64,000 bases of DNA from Heliomarina sp018223035 (lineage in GTDB: Bacteria > Pseudomonadota > Alphaproteobacteria > Rhodobacterales > Rhodobacteraceae), in contig JAAEZD010000001.1 of NCBI GenBank assembly GCA_018223035.1, positions 124,001 to 188,000 of the forward strand. The letters run 5' to 3'. Under the pieces are notes generated by a model. That model saw only the letters and a program-made list of their open reading frames with translations. It had not been told where the DNA came from and ran no database searches. This document shows positions 34,572 to 45,511 of the stretch, in pieces (the first letter of the stretch is position 1; every line of letters starts with the position of its first letter). Made by a program: the position numbers and the translations under genes.

Positions 34572-34597
34572 GCGGGACGGCGTTTCCGCCATCCCGC
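34572..34597 (-). terminator. Hairpin after ettA
   Basis: An 11-bp stem with one C-A mismatch (GCGGGACGGCG/CGCCATCCCGC) and a 4-nt loop lies 8 bp past the ettA stop. No T tract follows on the minus strand, so it may rely on Rho or only protect the 3' end. Confidence 0.45.
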
Positions 34598-34604
34598 ATT
34601 CGCG

Positions 34605-36260
<1,656 letters not shown>

Positions 36261-36334
36261 GACTGGATTCCGTTCGTTTGAATGAGGTTTCGCGCGCTTC
36301 TAGTGGATATCGTGCGCCCCTGCAACGCGGCTTG

Positions 36335-37120
36335 CTACAGGGTCTTCCACTTGGCGCGGGTGCTTTCGGTGATCGGCCAGACCGCTTTGCTGTTGTCAAA
36401 GTGGTGACACCGCGCCCCTTCGGAATTGCGCCCTGCACTGTGGTTGAGACAAGTCGCCAGCGCCGCGACGATATCAGGATCCGTATTTGCTGCCAGATCG
36501 ACTTCGTTTCCATCGATATGCCGGCTGAGCGACGAGAAATCAGCGCTTTTGTTTAGCAGGGCGACGAACTTTTCCTTGTTCTTTTCCTGTTTCAGGATGT
36601 CGAGCTGTTCGCGCAGTTTCTCGTTCTTGGCGAGATAGGCGTTGTCCTTGCCGCGCCGCAGATGGCTTTGCCAGTTGGTGTACAGGGCTTGAACCTGCTG
36701 CGGCTTGCTGCGCTGGCCCGACAGAATAGTGATAGGTTCCCCGAAATGCGCCGAGACCTCTGTAAGGATGTTCAGGATCTTGCGGTCAATGCCAGAGGTT
36801 TTACCCGCCACCTGCCCGGCAAAGGCGGGTTCGGCCTCGGGTTCCGGTTCGAGCGTCGGCGCGGGTTCCGAGGAGATCGCGAATTTCTTCCGCGCCTGTT
36901 TGCCGACCATCTTGGAAATCTTGGCGCTTGCGACCTCGGCCGGTTCGTTCTTTTTCTGGCTGGCGTCGAAGTAGCGCGCAAAGAGCTCTCGTGCGAAAGG
37001 TGCGATTTCAGCGGTGTTAGCATCGGACGCCGCAGCCTCGTCCTCCAGCCTGGCGATCAGGTCATCGCAGGCGGAATCTCGTATCGCGAGGTCGGCGGAA
37101 TTGTCGGCGGCAGTGTCCAT
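36335..37120 (-). CDS. Putative M15-like (DD-peptidase fold) protein
   Basis: A 261-residue protein with no confident family. The C-terminal half shows ILSGQRSKPQQ, then SRHIDGNEVDL and CHHFD. The S-x-H-x2-G-x3-D pattern and final His fit the zinc ligands of the M15/VanY peptidase fold. A lysine-rich coiled segment (LAKNEKLREQLDILKQEKNK) is inserted before them. The N-terminal 100 residues are acidic and low in complexity, with no signal peptide seen. ATG 37120 has CGGAG 7 nt upstream; a TTG at 37198 would extend it without support. Confidence 0.5.
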   Translation of the reverse strand: MDTAADNSADLAIRDSACDDLIARLEDEAAASDANTAEIAPFARELFARYFDASQKKNEPAEVASAKISKMVGKQARKKFAISSEPAPTLEPEPEAEPAFAGQVAGKTSGIDRKILNILTEVSAHFGEPITILSGQRSKPQQVQALYTNWQSHLRRGKDNAYLAKNEKLREQLDILKQEKNKEKFVALLNKSADFSSLSRHIDGNEVDLAANTDPDIVAALATCLNHSAGRNSEGARCHHFDNSKAVWPITESTRAKWKTL

Positions 37121-37320
37121 TACGGGCTCCGATCTGGGCGGTCTCGCGCCACACTCATGGCGTGCCGGAAGTTTACCGGGATCATGGCGAGGCGTCAAAA
37201 CCCCAAATTCAGCCGTCGGAAGCGTTTCGGAATTTCGAAGGGCGTTAGCAATACCGCTTTCAACCCATTGACAATCCTACGCGCCACGCCAGAACAGGGG
37301 ACGTTCATCCGGGGAACGCC

Positions 37321-37929
37321 GTGTCCACATCGAAACCTTTCGCGAGACCGGGCCAGACCATCGGCCTGTTCGGGGGATCTTTTGATCCGCCGCACGAAGG
37401 CCATGTGCACATTACGCGGCAAGCCCTGACGCGCTTTGGGCTGGATCGGGTCTGGTGGCTTGTCTCGCCGGGCAACCCTCTCAAGCTGCGCGGTCCTGCA
37501 CCGCTGGATCGCAGAATGGCCGCGTGTCGGGCGATCATGAAACACCCGCGCGTCGATATCACCGATATCGAAGCAAAGCTGGGAACCCGCGCAACCGCCG
37601 AGACCGTGACCGCCCTGCGCAGCCAGTATCGGGGCGTGCGCTTTGTCTGGCTCATGGGGGCGGATAATCTGGCGCAATTCCACCTTTGGCAGGATTGGCG
37701 GCAGATCATGGATACGGTGCCAGTGGGTGTGCTCGCCCGGCCCGGTGACCGGATTTCGGCCCGGATGTCGCCCGCAGCGCGCATCTATGCGCAGTATCGG
37801 ATCAGCCCGGCAGCAAGCCATTTGCTTGCCCATTCGCTGCCGCCAGCCTGGAGTTTCGTGAACGTGCCGATGATGGCGCTGAGTTCCAGCGCGATCCGTG
37901 CAAGAGGCGACTGGTCGTCGGCATCTTAG
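37321..37929 (+). CDS. nadD: Nicotinate-nucleotide adenylyltransferase
   Basis: A 202-residue enzyme of NAD synthesis that converts nicotinate mononucleotide to deamido-NAD. It has the nucleotidyltransferase motif GGSFDPPHEGHVHI, WWLVSPGNPLK, GADNLAQFHLW and the C-terminal SSSAIR (ISSTxxR-like). The start is GTG 37321. It precedes the DacB gene, a common neighbour in Rhodobacteraceae. Confidence 0.95.
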   Translation: MSTSKPFARPGQTIGLFGGSFDPPHEGHVHITRQALTRFGLDRVWWLVSPGNPLKLRGPAPLDRRMAACRAIMKHPRVDITDIEAKLGTRATAETVTALRSQYRGVRFVWLMGADNLAQFHLWQDWRQIMDTVPVGVLARPGDRISARMSPAARIYAQYRISPAASHLLAHSLPPAWSFVNVPMMALSSSAIRARGDWSSAS

Positions 37930-38085
37930 CCTTTAGTGATTTGGAATTTAAGCTTTTCGCGTCAATAGTTTAAAGCTTTGAGGCAAGCTGAATGTCAGGA
38001 CGTTTACCCACAGCGCTCGGCGGTGGCGATGACCGCGGGTCACAGCCTTTAAAAAAGCAAACATATCCTGCTTGTCCCGGAACAA

Positions 38086-39609
38086 ATGGTGAGGTTAAGT
38101 ATCGGCATGCTGAGGAATATTTCGCGTCGATCCCTTCTTGCCGGTCTTGGCGCCGTGGCGGCGACCGGACAGGCTTTCGCCAGTGCGCCGGCGCGCTCAC
38201 TTCGCCCGCATCTGCGCGGTCAGAAAGATCGGCTGCCCTATTTCGAACGTCCAGAGGACTTGCTGGAAACCGCAGGCATAAGCGGCGATCTGGCGTGGTC
38301 CGTTGCGGATGTGAAAAGCGGTCTGATCCTTGAATCGGTACAGGGCAGCACCGGACTGCCGCCGGCCAGTGTCGCCAAGGCGCTGACGACGCTTTACGCT
38401 CTGGAAACGCTTGGGCCCGATTACCGGTTCAAGACACAAATTCTCGCCCGGGGCAGGCTTGAGAACGGCGTTCTGACCGGTGATCTGGTGCTGCGCGGCG
38501 GCGGTGATCCGACATTGACGACCGATGCGCTGGCACGTCTTGCGGCCGATCTGAAAAAGCTGGGCCTGCGCGAGGTACGGGGCGAGTTCATCGTCGATGA
38601 CGCCGCCCTGCCCTATACACGCAGCATAGACGAAGGACAGCCCGATCAGGTGGGGTACAGTCCTGCCGTGTCGGGGATCGCACTGAATTTCAACCGGGTG
38701 CATTTCGAATGGAAAGCGGTGTCGGGCGGATACAACGTCACGATGGATGCCCGAACCGAGCGCTATCGTCCCGAAGTCCAGATGGCGGTGATGAAAGTGG
38801 TCGACCGGTCCCTGCCCGTCTACACCTATGCCGACAGTGGCGGCAAAGACAGTTGGACGGTCGCGCGCGGGGCGCTTGGCAAAGGTGGTGCGCGCTGGTT
38901 GCCGGTTCGTCGACCGGGTGCCTATGCCGGCGACGTGTTCCGCACGCTGGCCCGTGCCAATGGTATTGTCCTGTCTCCTGCAAGGATCGCGGGGATCGGC
39001 ATGGAAGGCACGGAGGTTCTGGCCGAGAACAACAGCGCCCCCCTGCCGCTGTTGCTGCGCAACATGCTCAAGTATTCCAATAACCTGACCGCCGAAATGA
39101 TCGGGATGACGGCGAGTGCGCAGTTGATGAGCAAACCGCCTGCCTCGATGAAAGCTTCTGCCGAGAAGATGAGCCAATGGGCCTCTGAGCGTTTCGGCAT
39201 GAAGAACACGATGCTCGAGGATCATTCGGGTCTGGGCGACGATTCACGCATGACGCCCGAGGATCTTGTCGCCGCCTTGGTCGAGGCGCGGCGCACGGGA
39301 ATTTTGCTGCCGCTGCTGAAGTCGATACCGGTTCTCGATTCCAAGGGGCGGCTGGTCAAATCCTCCCCGATCAAGGTGCAGGCCAAGACCGGCACACTGA
39401 ACTTCGTCTCGGGACTGGGCGGGTTCATTACTGCGGCTGACGGCACCGAGCTGGCATTCGCAATCTTTGCCGCAGACAGCAAGATACGTGCGGGTCTGTC
39501 GCGGGAAGAGCGTGAAAGGCCCAGAGGCGCGCGCCATTGGAATGGTCGCGCGCGCATGTTCCAACAAAAGCTGATCGCCCGCTGGGGCGCTCTCTACGGG
39601 AGCAGCTGA
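38086..39609 (+). CDS. dacB: D-alanyl-D-alanine carboxypeptidase/endopeptidase (PBP4, DacB)
   Basis: A 507-residue PBP4-class enzyme. An N-terminal signal with twin arginine (SRRSLLAGLGAVAATGQAFA) sends it to the periplasm. The active-site motifs are SVAK (in LPPASVAKALTT), YSNN (SxN) and KTGT. It trims peptidoglycan stems or cuts DD-crosslinks. An internal ATG at 38107 is an equally plausible start and would remove seven residues ahead of the signal. Confidence 0.92.
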   Translation: MVRLSIGMLRNISRRSLLAGLGAVAATGQAFASAPARSLRPHLRGQKDRLPYFERPEDLLETAGISGDLAWSVADVKSGLILESVQGSTGLPPASVAKALTTLYALETLGPDYRFKTQILARGRLENGVLTGDLVLRGGGDPTLTTDALARLAADLKKLGLREVRGEFIVDDAALPYTRSIDEGQPDQVGYSPAVSGIALNFNRVHFEWKAVSGGYNVTMDARTERYRPEVQMAVMKVVDRSLPVYTYADSGGKDSWTVARGALGKGGARWLPVRRPGAYAGDVFRTLARANGIVLSPARIAGIGMEGTEVLAENNSAPLPLLLRNMLKYSNNLTAEMIGMTASAQLMSKPPASMKASAEKMSQWASERFGMKNTMLEDHSGLGDDSRMTPEDLVAALVEARRTGILLPLLKSIPVLDSKGRLVKSSPIKVQAKTGTLNFVSGLGGFITAADGTELAFAIFAADSKIRAGLSREERERPRGARHWNGRARMFQQKLIARWGALYGSS

Positions 39610-39611
39610 CT

Positions 39612-40034
39612 TTAGGTCAGGTGACGGGCACGCGCACCGCGTTCGATGGCCGCTGCGTGCAGCCGGTCGATATTGAGTTCATAACGCATTTCCTCAAGCA
39701 GGCGCAGTTCCGGTTCGGCAAGGGTGCCGTCTGCCGCCGCTACATCGCAAGCCAGCGCGTAACCGGTTTCGAACAGGCGTTCCGGCAGGTTGTCGCGGAT
39801 CAGGCCAAACAGGGCATCAAGCCCGTCTTCCTGCTCGAAGAGGTCAAAGACGATCTGGGTGATCGAATTGATCCGGTCATCGTCATAGCCCGAAAAGACC
39901 GGCAAGAGGTTCACCGCAGATTGGATCTTGACCAGTTCTGCCGTTCTAATGTTCCCGTCCGACGCTGAGACTGCGATCATCAGGGCGAGCAGACAGTCCT
40001 GCGAACTGAGCGGGTGGTTTTCAGAATTGTCCAC
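39612..40034 (-). CDS. TerB-family tellurite resistance protein
   Basis: A 140-residue helical TerB-like protein (LLALMIAVSASDGNIRTAELVKI; ALACDVAAADGTLAEPEL). Paired acidic helices of this type bind metal in the TerB family. It starts at GTG 40034 with AAGGA 10 nt upstream; the ATG just ahead is out of frame. No other ter genes are present, so a specific tellurite role is not supported. It converges on dacB with 2 bp between stops. Confidence 0.82.
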   Translation of the reverse strand: MDNSENHPLSSQDCLLALMIAVSASDGNIRTAELVKIQSAVNLLPVFSGYDDDRINSITQIVFDLFEQEDGLDALFGLIRDNLPERLFETGYALACDVAAADGTLAEPELRLLEEMRYELNIDRLHAAAIERGARARHLT

Positions 40035-40157
40035 GGTGATGCATTCCTTGATACGCGGTTTTCGCTGTGATGCAGAATATTGACGCCATTGGTCCAGCAC
40101 AATAGGTAGCGGCGTCAGGTCGCGCGGGGTGTGCGACCGCAGAACCCGGAGAGCACC

Positions 40158-41732
40158 ATGTCTGAGACACGCGACGCGGCACTTGCCTCGAAAGCCTGGC
40201 CTTTTGAAGAGGCACGCCGGGTGCTCAAACGGTATGAAAAAGCGCCGCCCGAAAAGGGCTATGTGCTGTTTGAAACAGGCTATGGCCCAAGCGGTCTGCC
40301 CCATATCGGCACCTTTGGCGAAGTCGCGCGGACGACCATGATCAAACGCGCCTTTGAAGAGATTTCCGACATCCCGACCAAGCTGATCTGTTTTTCCGAC
40401 GACCTCGACGGGATGCGCAAGGTGCCGGGCAACGTGCCCAATCAGGAAAAGCTGAAGGAACACCTGCAGGAACCGCTGACCACGGTCCCCGATCCGTTCG
40501 GCGAATACGAAAGCTTTGGCCATCATAACAACGCGATGCTGCGGCGGTTCCTCGATACTTTCGGGTTCGAATACGAATTCATTTCAGCCACCGAATTCTA
40601 TCGCTCCGGTCAGTTCGACGAGGTGCTGCTGCTTGCGGCAGAGCGCTATGATGACCTGATGAAAATCATGCTGAAGTCGCTGCGCGAGGAGCGTCAGCAG
40701 ACCTATTCGATCTTCCTGCCGATCCATCCGGAAACCGGCCGGGTGCTTTACGTGCCGATGAAAGAGGTGAACGCCAAGAACGGCACGATCACCTTTGACG
40801 ACGAGGAAGGGCGCGAATGGACCCTGCCCGTCACTGGCGGCAATGTGAAACTGCAGTGGAAGCCGGATTTCGGTGCCCGATGGGCCGCGCTTGGCGTCGA
40901 TTTCGAGATGTATGGCAAGGATCACTCGACCAATACGCCGATCTATGATGGCATCTGCCGGACGCTGGGCGCTAAGGCGCCTGAGCATTTCACTTACGAG
41001 CTGTTCCTTGACGAAAACGGCCAGAAGATTTCGAAGTCTTCGGGCAACGGCGTCAGCATCGACGAGTGGCTGACCTACGCGAGCACGGAATCCCTGTCCT
41101 ATTTCATGTACCAAAAGCCCAAGACGGCCAAGCGCATGTATTTCGACGTGATCCCGAAAGCGGTGGACGAATATCACCAGCAGCTGCGGGCCTACCCGAC
41201 GCAGGATCTCAAGGCGCAGTTGAACAACCCGGTCTGGCACATCCATGGCGGCAATGTCCCGGAATCGACGCTGGTTGTACCCTTTGCCATGCTGCTTAAC
41301 CTCGCTTCGGTTTCCGGGGCGCAGGACAAGGCTCAGCTCTGGGGCTTTATCAACCGCTATGCGCCTAAGGCCTCCGCCGAAAGCCATCCGGATCTGGATA
41401 ATGCCGCCGGATTTGCCATTCGCTATTTCAATGACTTCGTAAAACCCACGCGTAAGTACCGCGCGCCGACAGATCAGGAACGCGAGGCGCTTGAAGCGCT
41501 TCGGTCCGAACTCGCCGATTATGAAGGTCCGCAGGATGACGAGGCGCTGCAATCGATCGTCTATTCCGTCGGTCGCGAGAGGTTCGATCCGATGCGCGGC
41601 TGGTTCACGGCGCTTTACGAAGTCCTGCTGGGTGCGAGCCAAGGACCGCGCTTTGGCGGGTTCATCGCGCTGTACGGTGTCGATGAAACCATCGCGCTGA
41701 TCGACAAGGCTCTCGCTGGCGAATTGGCCTGA
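40158..41732 (+). CDS. lysK: Lysine--tRNA ligase, class I
   Basis: A 524-residue class I lysyl-tRNA synthetase of the archaeal/alphaproteobacterial type. The HIGH-like signature appears as GLPHIGTFGE and the KMSKS-like loop as KISKSSGNG. It charges tRNA-Lys. The ATG at 40158 gives the family start (SETRDAALASKAWPFEEA). The class II enzyme used by most bacteria was not seen in the window. Confidence 0.95.
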   Translation: MSETRDAALASKAWPFEEARRVLKRYEKAPPEKGYVLFETGYGPSGLPHIGTFGEVARTTMIKRAFEEISDIPTKLICFSDDLDGMRKVPGNVPNQEKLKEHLQEPLTTVPDPFGEYESFGHHNNAMLRRFLDTFGFEYEFISATEFYRSGQFDEVLLLAAERYDDLMKIMLKSLREERQQTYSIFLPIHPETGRVLYVPMKEVNAKNGTITFDDEEGREWTLPVTGGNVKLQWKPDFGARWAALGVDFEMYGKDHSTNTPIYDGICRTLGAKAPEHFTYELFLDENGQKISKSSGNGVSIDEWLTYASTESLSYFMYQKPKTAKRMYFDVIPKAVDEYHQQLRAYPTQDLKAQLNNPVWHIHGGNVPESTLVVPFAMLLNLASVSGAQDKAQLWGFINRYAPKASAESHPDLDNAAGFAIRYFNDFVKPTRKYRAPTDQEREALEALRSELADYEGPQDDEALQSIVYSVGRERFDPMRGWFTALYEVLLGASQGPRFGGFIALYGVDETIALIDKALAGELA

Positions 41733-41821
41733 TCTGACACAGGTACCGGCGGCATCGCGGATCGGATTCTGATCCATGTCCTGCCGCCGGGCGTACCCTC
41801 CTTACCGACAAGGAGGACAAT

Positions 41822-42223
41822 ATGCGCTATTTTCTGATACTGATAGGGTTTGTCATCGGGCTCGCCAGCCCGCTGGCCGCCCAGAGCAAGGACATCGAGG
41901 CCACCATTGGTGCCCAGTTCGATGCTTTCAAGGCCGATGATTTCACCCGGGCCTTTTCATTCGCAAGCCTGGGCATCCAAGACATCTTTCGCACGCCCGA
42001 GAATTTTGGCCGCATGGTCACCAACGGTTATCCGATGGTGCATCGACCGGCCGATATCCGCTTCCTTGATCTGCACAAAGAAAACGGTGCGATTTGGCAG
42101 AGGGTTCAGGTGAGAGATGGTGAAGGCCGCCTGCATATGCTGGACTACCAGATGATCCAGCAGGAAAACGGCTGGAAGATCAACGCGGTAGAACTTGTGA
42201 AACTGCCCCAGGCCAGTGCCTGA
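41822..42223 (+). CDS. DUF4864 secreted protein
   Basis: A 133-residue protein with a Sec signal peptide (MRYFLILIGFVIGLASPLAAQS) and a small alpha+beta domain (IGAQFDAFKADDFTRAFSFAS, FGRMVTNGYPMV) typical of DUF4864, an NTF2-like fold. A good AAGGAGGA site lies 6 nt before the ATG. Function unknown; it is presumably periplasmic. Confidence 0.82.
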   Translation: MRYFLILIGFVIGLASPLAAQSKDIEATIGAQFDAFKADDFTRAFSFASLGIQDIFRTPENFGRMVTNGYPMVHRPADIRFLDLHKENGAIWQRVQVRDGEGRLHMLDYQMIQQENGWKINAVELVKLPQASA

Positions 42224-42361
42224 GACTGCGGTACCGTAACGGTGCTGTGAACCGCCCTTAATTCTTTTTCCCTAGGTCCGGACCCGCAATCGGAACCGGC
42301 CTGCATGCCACATGGCAATGACCATGATCCCGGGGCCGACTCTTTCGGGAAAGGGAACTCG

Positions 42362-44647
42362 ATGAACAAGGCGATTACCGATGGCGTTCTGCTCACGCCG
42401 CCAGCTTTCGAGAGCGGGCTGGATGTCTGGTCCAGCGGCAACGGCACACCAGGTTCGGACACCTATGACCACGATGCAAACGCGGCATTCGTCCCGTCGG
42501 ACCCGGATTTCGCCGGTTGTCTTGAGTTGGTCAAAACCAATGCGACGCAAAAGCTGCGCTATATGGGAGAAACCCCGCTGTTGCCAGGATGCTATCTGGA
42601 AATTCGGGCGCGGGTAAAAGCGATCAGCGGGAACCTTCCCAATGTGCGGATCGCCGCGTGGGCGGGGGGCGCCGGCGGCAATCATGTCAACGGCCTGACC
42701 GAAACAGGAAATTCGGAAAACCTGACCACCTATGGCAGCGTGGTCGAAGTCCGCGCCATCGTCGGTGCCGGGGAGCGGGGCGGTGTCGATATGCCATGGG
42801 GAACCGAGGCGCTTTACGGTCACTTCGGGATCGATCTGACCGGCCCGAGTGGCGGCGTCGTGCGGATCGATGACATCCAGATCGAGGATGTGACGTCATA
42901 TTTCATTCGCGACATGCTGAGCCTTGTGGATGTGCGCGACTTCGGTGCGGTGGGTGACGGGATCACTGATGATGCACCTGCCTTCGCGGCTGCGAACGAC
43001 GCTGCTGCCGGGCGCAGGGTGCTGGTGCCATCCGGTACTTACCGACTTGAGGACGACGTGACTTTTGACGTGCCTGTGCATTTCGAAGGCACTGTGACCA
43101 TGCCGCACGGTCGACAGCTACTGCTGACAAAGAACTACGATCTGCCAAGGTATATCGCGGCCTTCGGCGACGAGGATCTGGCCTTTCGCAAGGCGTTTCA
43201 GGCGCTGCTGAACAATGCAGACCATGACTCGCTCGACCTTGGCGGCCGGAAGGTTAACATCGATGGCCCGATCGACATGCAGGGCGCTGTCCCGAACAAG
43301 TCGAGCTATGCCACCCGCCGCGTCATTCGAAATGGTCAGCTCAACGCCCACGGGTCTTCGGCGTGGGATACTGACACGGTGACATCGCAGGCCCGTTACG
43401 ATTCGAACACCCCGACGAAACTGACCAATGTCACCAATATCGCCAATATTCCTGTGGGCGCGCTGGTCGAGGGCAACGGGGTCGGGCGCGAAATCTATGT
43501 CAAGGACAAGAACATCGGCGCCGAAGAGGTTACCTTAAGCGCGCAACTCTTTGCGGCAGAAGGAACTCAAACCTATAGTTTTCATGATTTCAAATACATA
43601 CTCGATTTTTCCCGGTTCGAGAAACTGAGCAAGTTCGAGCTTTCGGAACTCGAACTTCAATGCAACGGGCTTGCCAGCGGTATCCGGCTTGCGCCCAGCG
43701 GTACTGCTTTCTTGATCCATAACAGCTTTGTCACCCGTCCCAAGGATCGGGGGATCACATCAATTGGCGACGGGTGTCAGGGAATGCTGATCGACAACTG
43801 CCAGTTCCTGTCGGATGAGGATTCCAAGGATGTCGAAGATCGGGTTTCCATCGCACTTAACGGCAATTCCAACGACATCAAGCTGCGGAACAACAGGGCC
43901 ACGCGTTTCCGCCATTTCGCCGTATTCGGCGGTTCGAACCATATCATCTCGGGCAATCACTTCTTTCAGGGTGACACCGTGGCGAACGGCGTCCGCAGCG
44001 CCGGCATCGTGCTTACGAGCGGCTACAACAGCAGCACGATTACCGCGAATTACATCGATAACTGTTCGATAGAATGGACCAACGAGCATGATGCCAAGCC
44101 GGATTTCGTCAGCGGTTTTTCCTTCAGCGCGCTGAGCATCACGGATAACATCTGCCTTTGCAGCGACACGGCGAGCTGGTTCAGCTATATCGTCGTGAAA
44201 CCCTGCGGCAGCGGGCATTTCCTGAACGGCGTGACGATCACCGGCAACAAGTTTCGTTCGATCAACGGCACGATAGAGCGGGCCGAACGGGTCGACGACA
44301 GCTTTGCGCCGCTCGACCTCAGCCGGAACAAGAACGTCACATTCACGGGTAATACCTACCATCAAGTCTCGAAACAGGTATCCAACCCGATGCCCATACT
44401 GCACAGCGAGAGTTCCACCAGTCAAAGCTGGCGAGTCGATCTGGGGGGAGAACTGGTTTTTTCTGGCGAGGCGCGACAGGTCGATTCCATCGTCGCGGTC
44501 GGACCGATTAAGAACGGTAGCAATCAGACCGTTTATGGCATGCCTTATGTGAAAACCCGGCAGGGTGGCAACAATGACCGGATCGACCTGTTCTGGGCAG
44601 AGGAGGTGAAGGGCGACGTGCTTTTGTCCGTGCGCATCGACGAGTGA
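42362..44647 (+). CDS. Right-handed beta-helix protein (pectate lyase 3/GH28-related), tailspike-like
   Basis: A 761-residue protein. Residues about 1-180 form a jelly-roll-like carbohydrate-binding domain. The start of the pectate-lyase-3 domain is VRDFGAVGDGITDDAPAFAAA (residues near 193), followed by many short repeats of a parallel beta-helix (NSNDIKLRNNRATRF, NHIISGNHFF, ITANYIDN). There is no signal peptide, which fits tailspikes or proteins exported by other routes. ATG 42362 has AAAGGGAA 6 nt upstream; an earlier in-frame ATG at 42305 has no site. Polysaccharide cleavage or binding is inferred. No phage or GTA structural genes lie near. Confidence 0.75.
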   Translation: MNKAITDGVLLTPPAFESGLDVWSSGNGTPGSDTYDHDANAAFVPSDPDFAGCLELVKTNATQKLRYMGETPLLPGCYLEIRARVKAISGNLPNVRIAAWAGGAGGNHVNGLTETGNSENLTTYGSVVEVRAIVGAGERGGVDMPWGTEALYGHFGIDLTGPSGGVVRIDDIQIEDVTSYFIRDMLSLVDVRDFGAVGDGITDDAPAFAAANDAAAGRRVLVPSGTYRLEDDVTFDVPVHFEGTVTMPHGRQLLLTKNYDLPRYIAAFGDEDLAFRKAFQALLNNADHDSLDLGGRKVNIDGPIDMQGAVPNKSSYATRRVIRNGQLNAHGSSAWDTDTVTSQARYDSNTPTKLTNVTNIANIPVGALVEGNGVGREIYVKDKNIGAEEVTLSAQLFAAEGTQTYSFHDFKYILDFSRFEKLSKFELSELELQCNGLASGIRLAPSGTAFLIHNSFVTRPKDRGITSIGDGCQGMLIDNCQFLSDEDSKDVEDRVSIALNGNSNDIKLRNNRATRFRHFAVFGGSNHIISGNHFFQGDTVANGVRSAGIVLTSGYNSSTITANYIDNCSIEWTNEHDAKPDFVSGFSFSALSITDNICLCSDTASWFSYIVVKPCGSGHFLNGVTITGNKFRSINGTIERAERVDDSFAPLDLSRNKNVTFTGNTYHQVSKQVSNPMPILHSESSTSQSWRVDLGGELVFSGEARQVDSIVAVGPIKNGSNQTVYGMPYVKTRQGGNNDRIDLFWAEEVKGDVLLSVRIDE

Positions 44648-44694
44648 TCTTGCAGGTCGCGGAGGATCGTTTATTGGCGTCTGTGACCTGACTG

Positions 44695-45372
44695 TCAGAA
44701 CCTGCGCCATAAGCCCACGGTCAGCGCGTAACTTGGCTCGCGCAGTTGTTTTCGCTCAACCCCCACGAGCCATGTCGTGCCGTTCTTGCTGTCGATCAGC
44801 ATGTTTGCCGATACCGACCAGATCAGCGGCTGGCCAGTGATTTTTGTCGTGTTCAGTTTCACCATGGGCCTGATGACTGGAGCGTGCCCTCCTCTGCCTG
44901 TCGATTGCCCGACCGTTGCATCCAGTTTCCAGACCATGGACGAAATCCCCAGCCGCTTTTCGACAGTGTTTTCAACGCTGAGCCAGCCATTTGCCTCGCC
45001 CCAGGCAAGGTTGCGCCCATAGGACACGGTCAGCTTGGCCAAGCCGTTAACCATATCTGGCGCCCACCATGCGCCGATGCCAGTTTCCACCGACCACTTG
45101 TTCTCGGCCCCCTGATCTCCCAGCGGAAAGCGCAAGAATATAGTCGCGTTGCCAGCCTGCCGCCCCGATGAAAAAATACTGAAGCCAAGGGAAAGGTTCG
45201 GGGTCAGACCGTAGTCACCGTAGCTGTCGGTCTCAAGCACGGTGCCAAGCGCGTCGCGTCGCAGATTGGTCTGCACCGACACGAATCCGGTCCCTTTCTC
45301 TCTTAGCCACGCGCCAGCGGTCGCCGGGGTCGGCGCAAGCATGATGCCAATCAAGACCAGTTCGACACGCAC
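44695..45372 (-). CDS. Predicted outer-membrane or periplasmic beta-barrel protein
   Basis: A 225-residue protein with a signal peptide (RVELVLIGIMLAPTPATAGA) and alternating hydrophobic strands that end in a C-terminal aromatic (TVGLWRRF), as in small outer-membrane barrels. The start is GTG 45372 because AAGGAG stands 7 nt upstream; the ATG at 45411 has no such site. Family not recognised. It converges on the beta-helix gene, 47 bp away. Confidence 0.68.
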   Translation of the reverse strand: MRVELVLIGIMLAPTPATAGAWLREKGTGFVSVQTNLRRDALGTVLETDSYGDYGLTPNLSLGFSIFSSGRQAGNATIFLRFPLGDQGAENKWSVETGIGAWWAPDMVNGLAKLTVSYGRNLAWGEANGWLSVENTVEKRLGISSMVWKLDATVGQSTGRGGHAPVIRPMVKLNTTKITGQPLIWSVSANMLIDSKNGTTWLVGVERKQLREPSYALTVGLWRRF

Positions 45373-45511
45373 ATTGGCACTCCTTTTGCGCCTCCCAAAC
45401 TGGTTAATCATAGTTAAGGCGAAGTTACCGCCGCTCTGCTCCGTTCATAATTCTCCGTTGTAATGGGATACGCGCCTGCTATGCTGCATTGCAGCGAGAC
45501 AGGGGACCTGA

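Noticed and set aside
39612..40526. Extension of the TerB gene to 40526
   Set aside because: The extension is antisense to the start of the LysRS gene and is unlike TerB; a GTG start at 40034 has a proper ribosome site.
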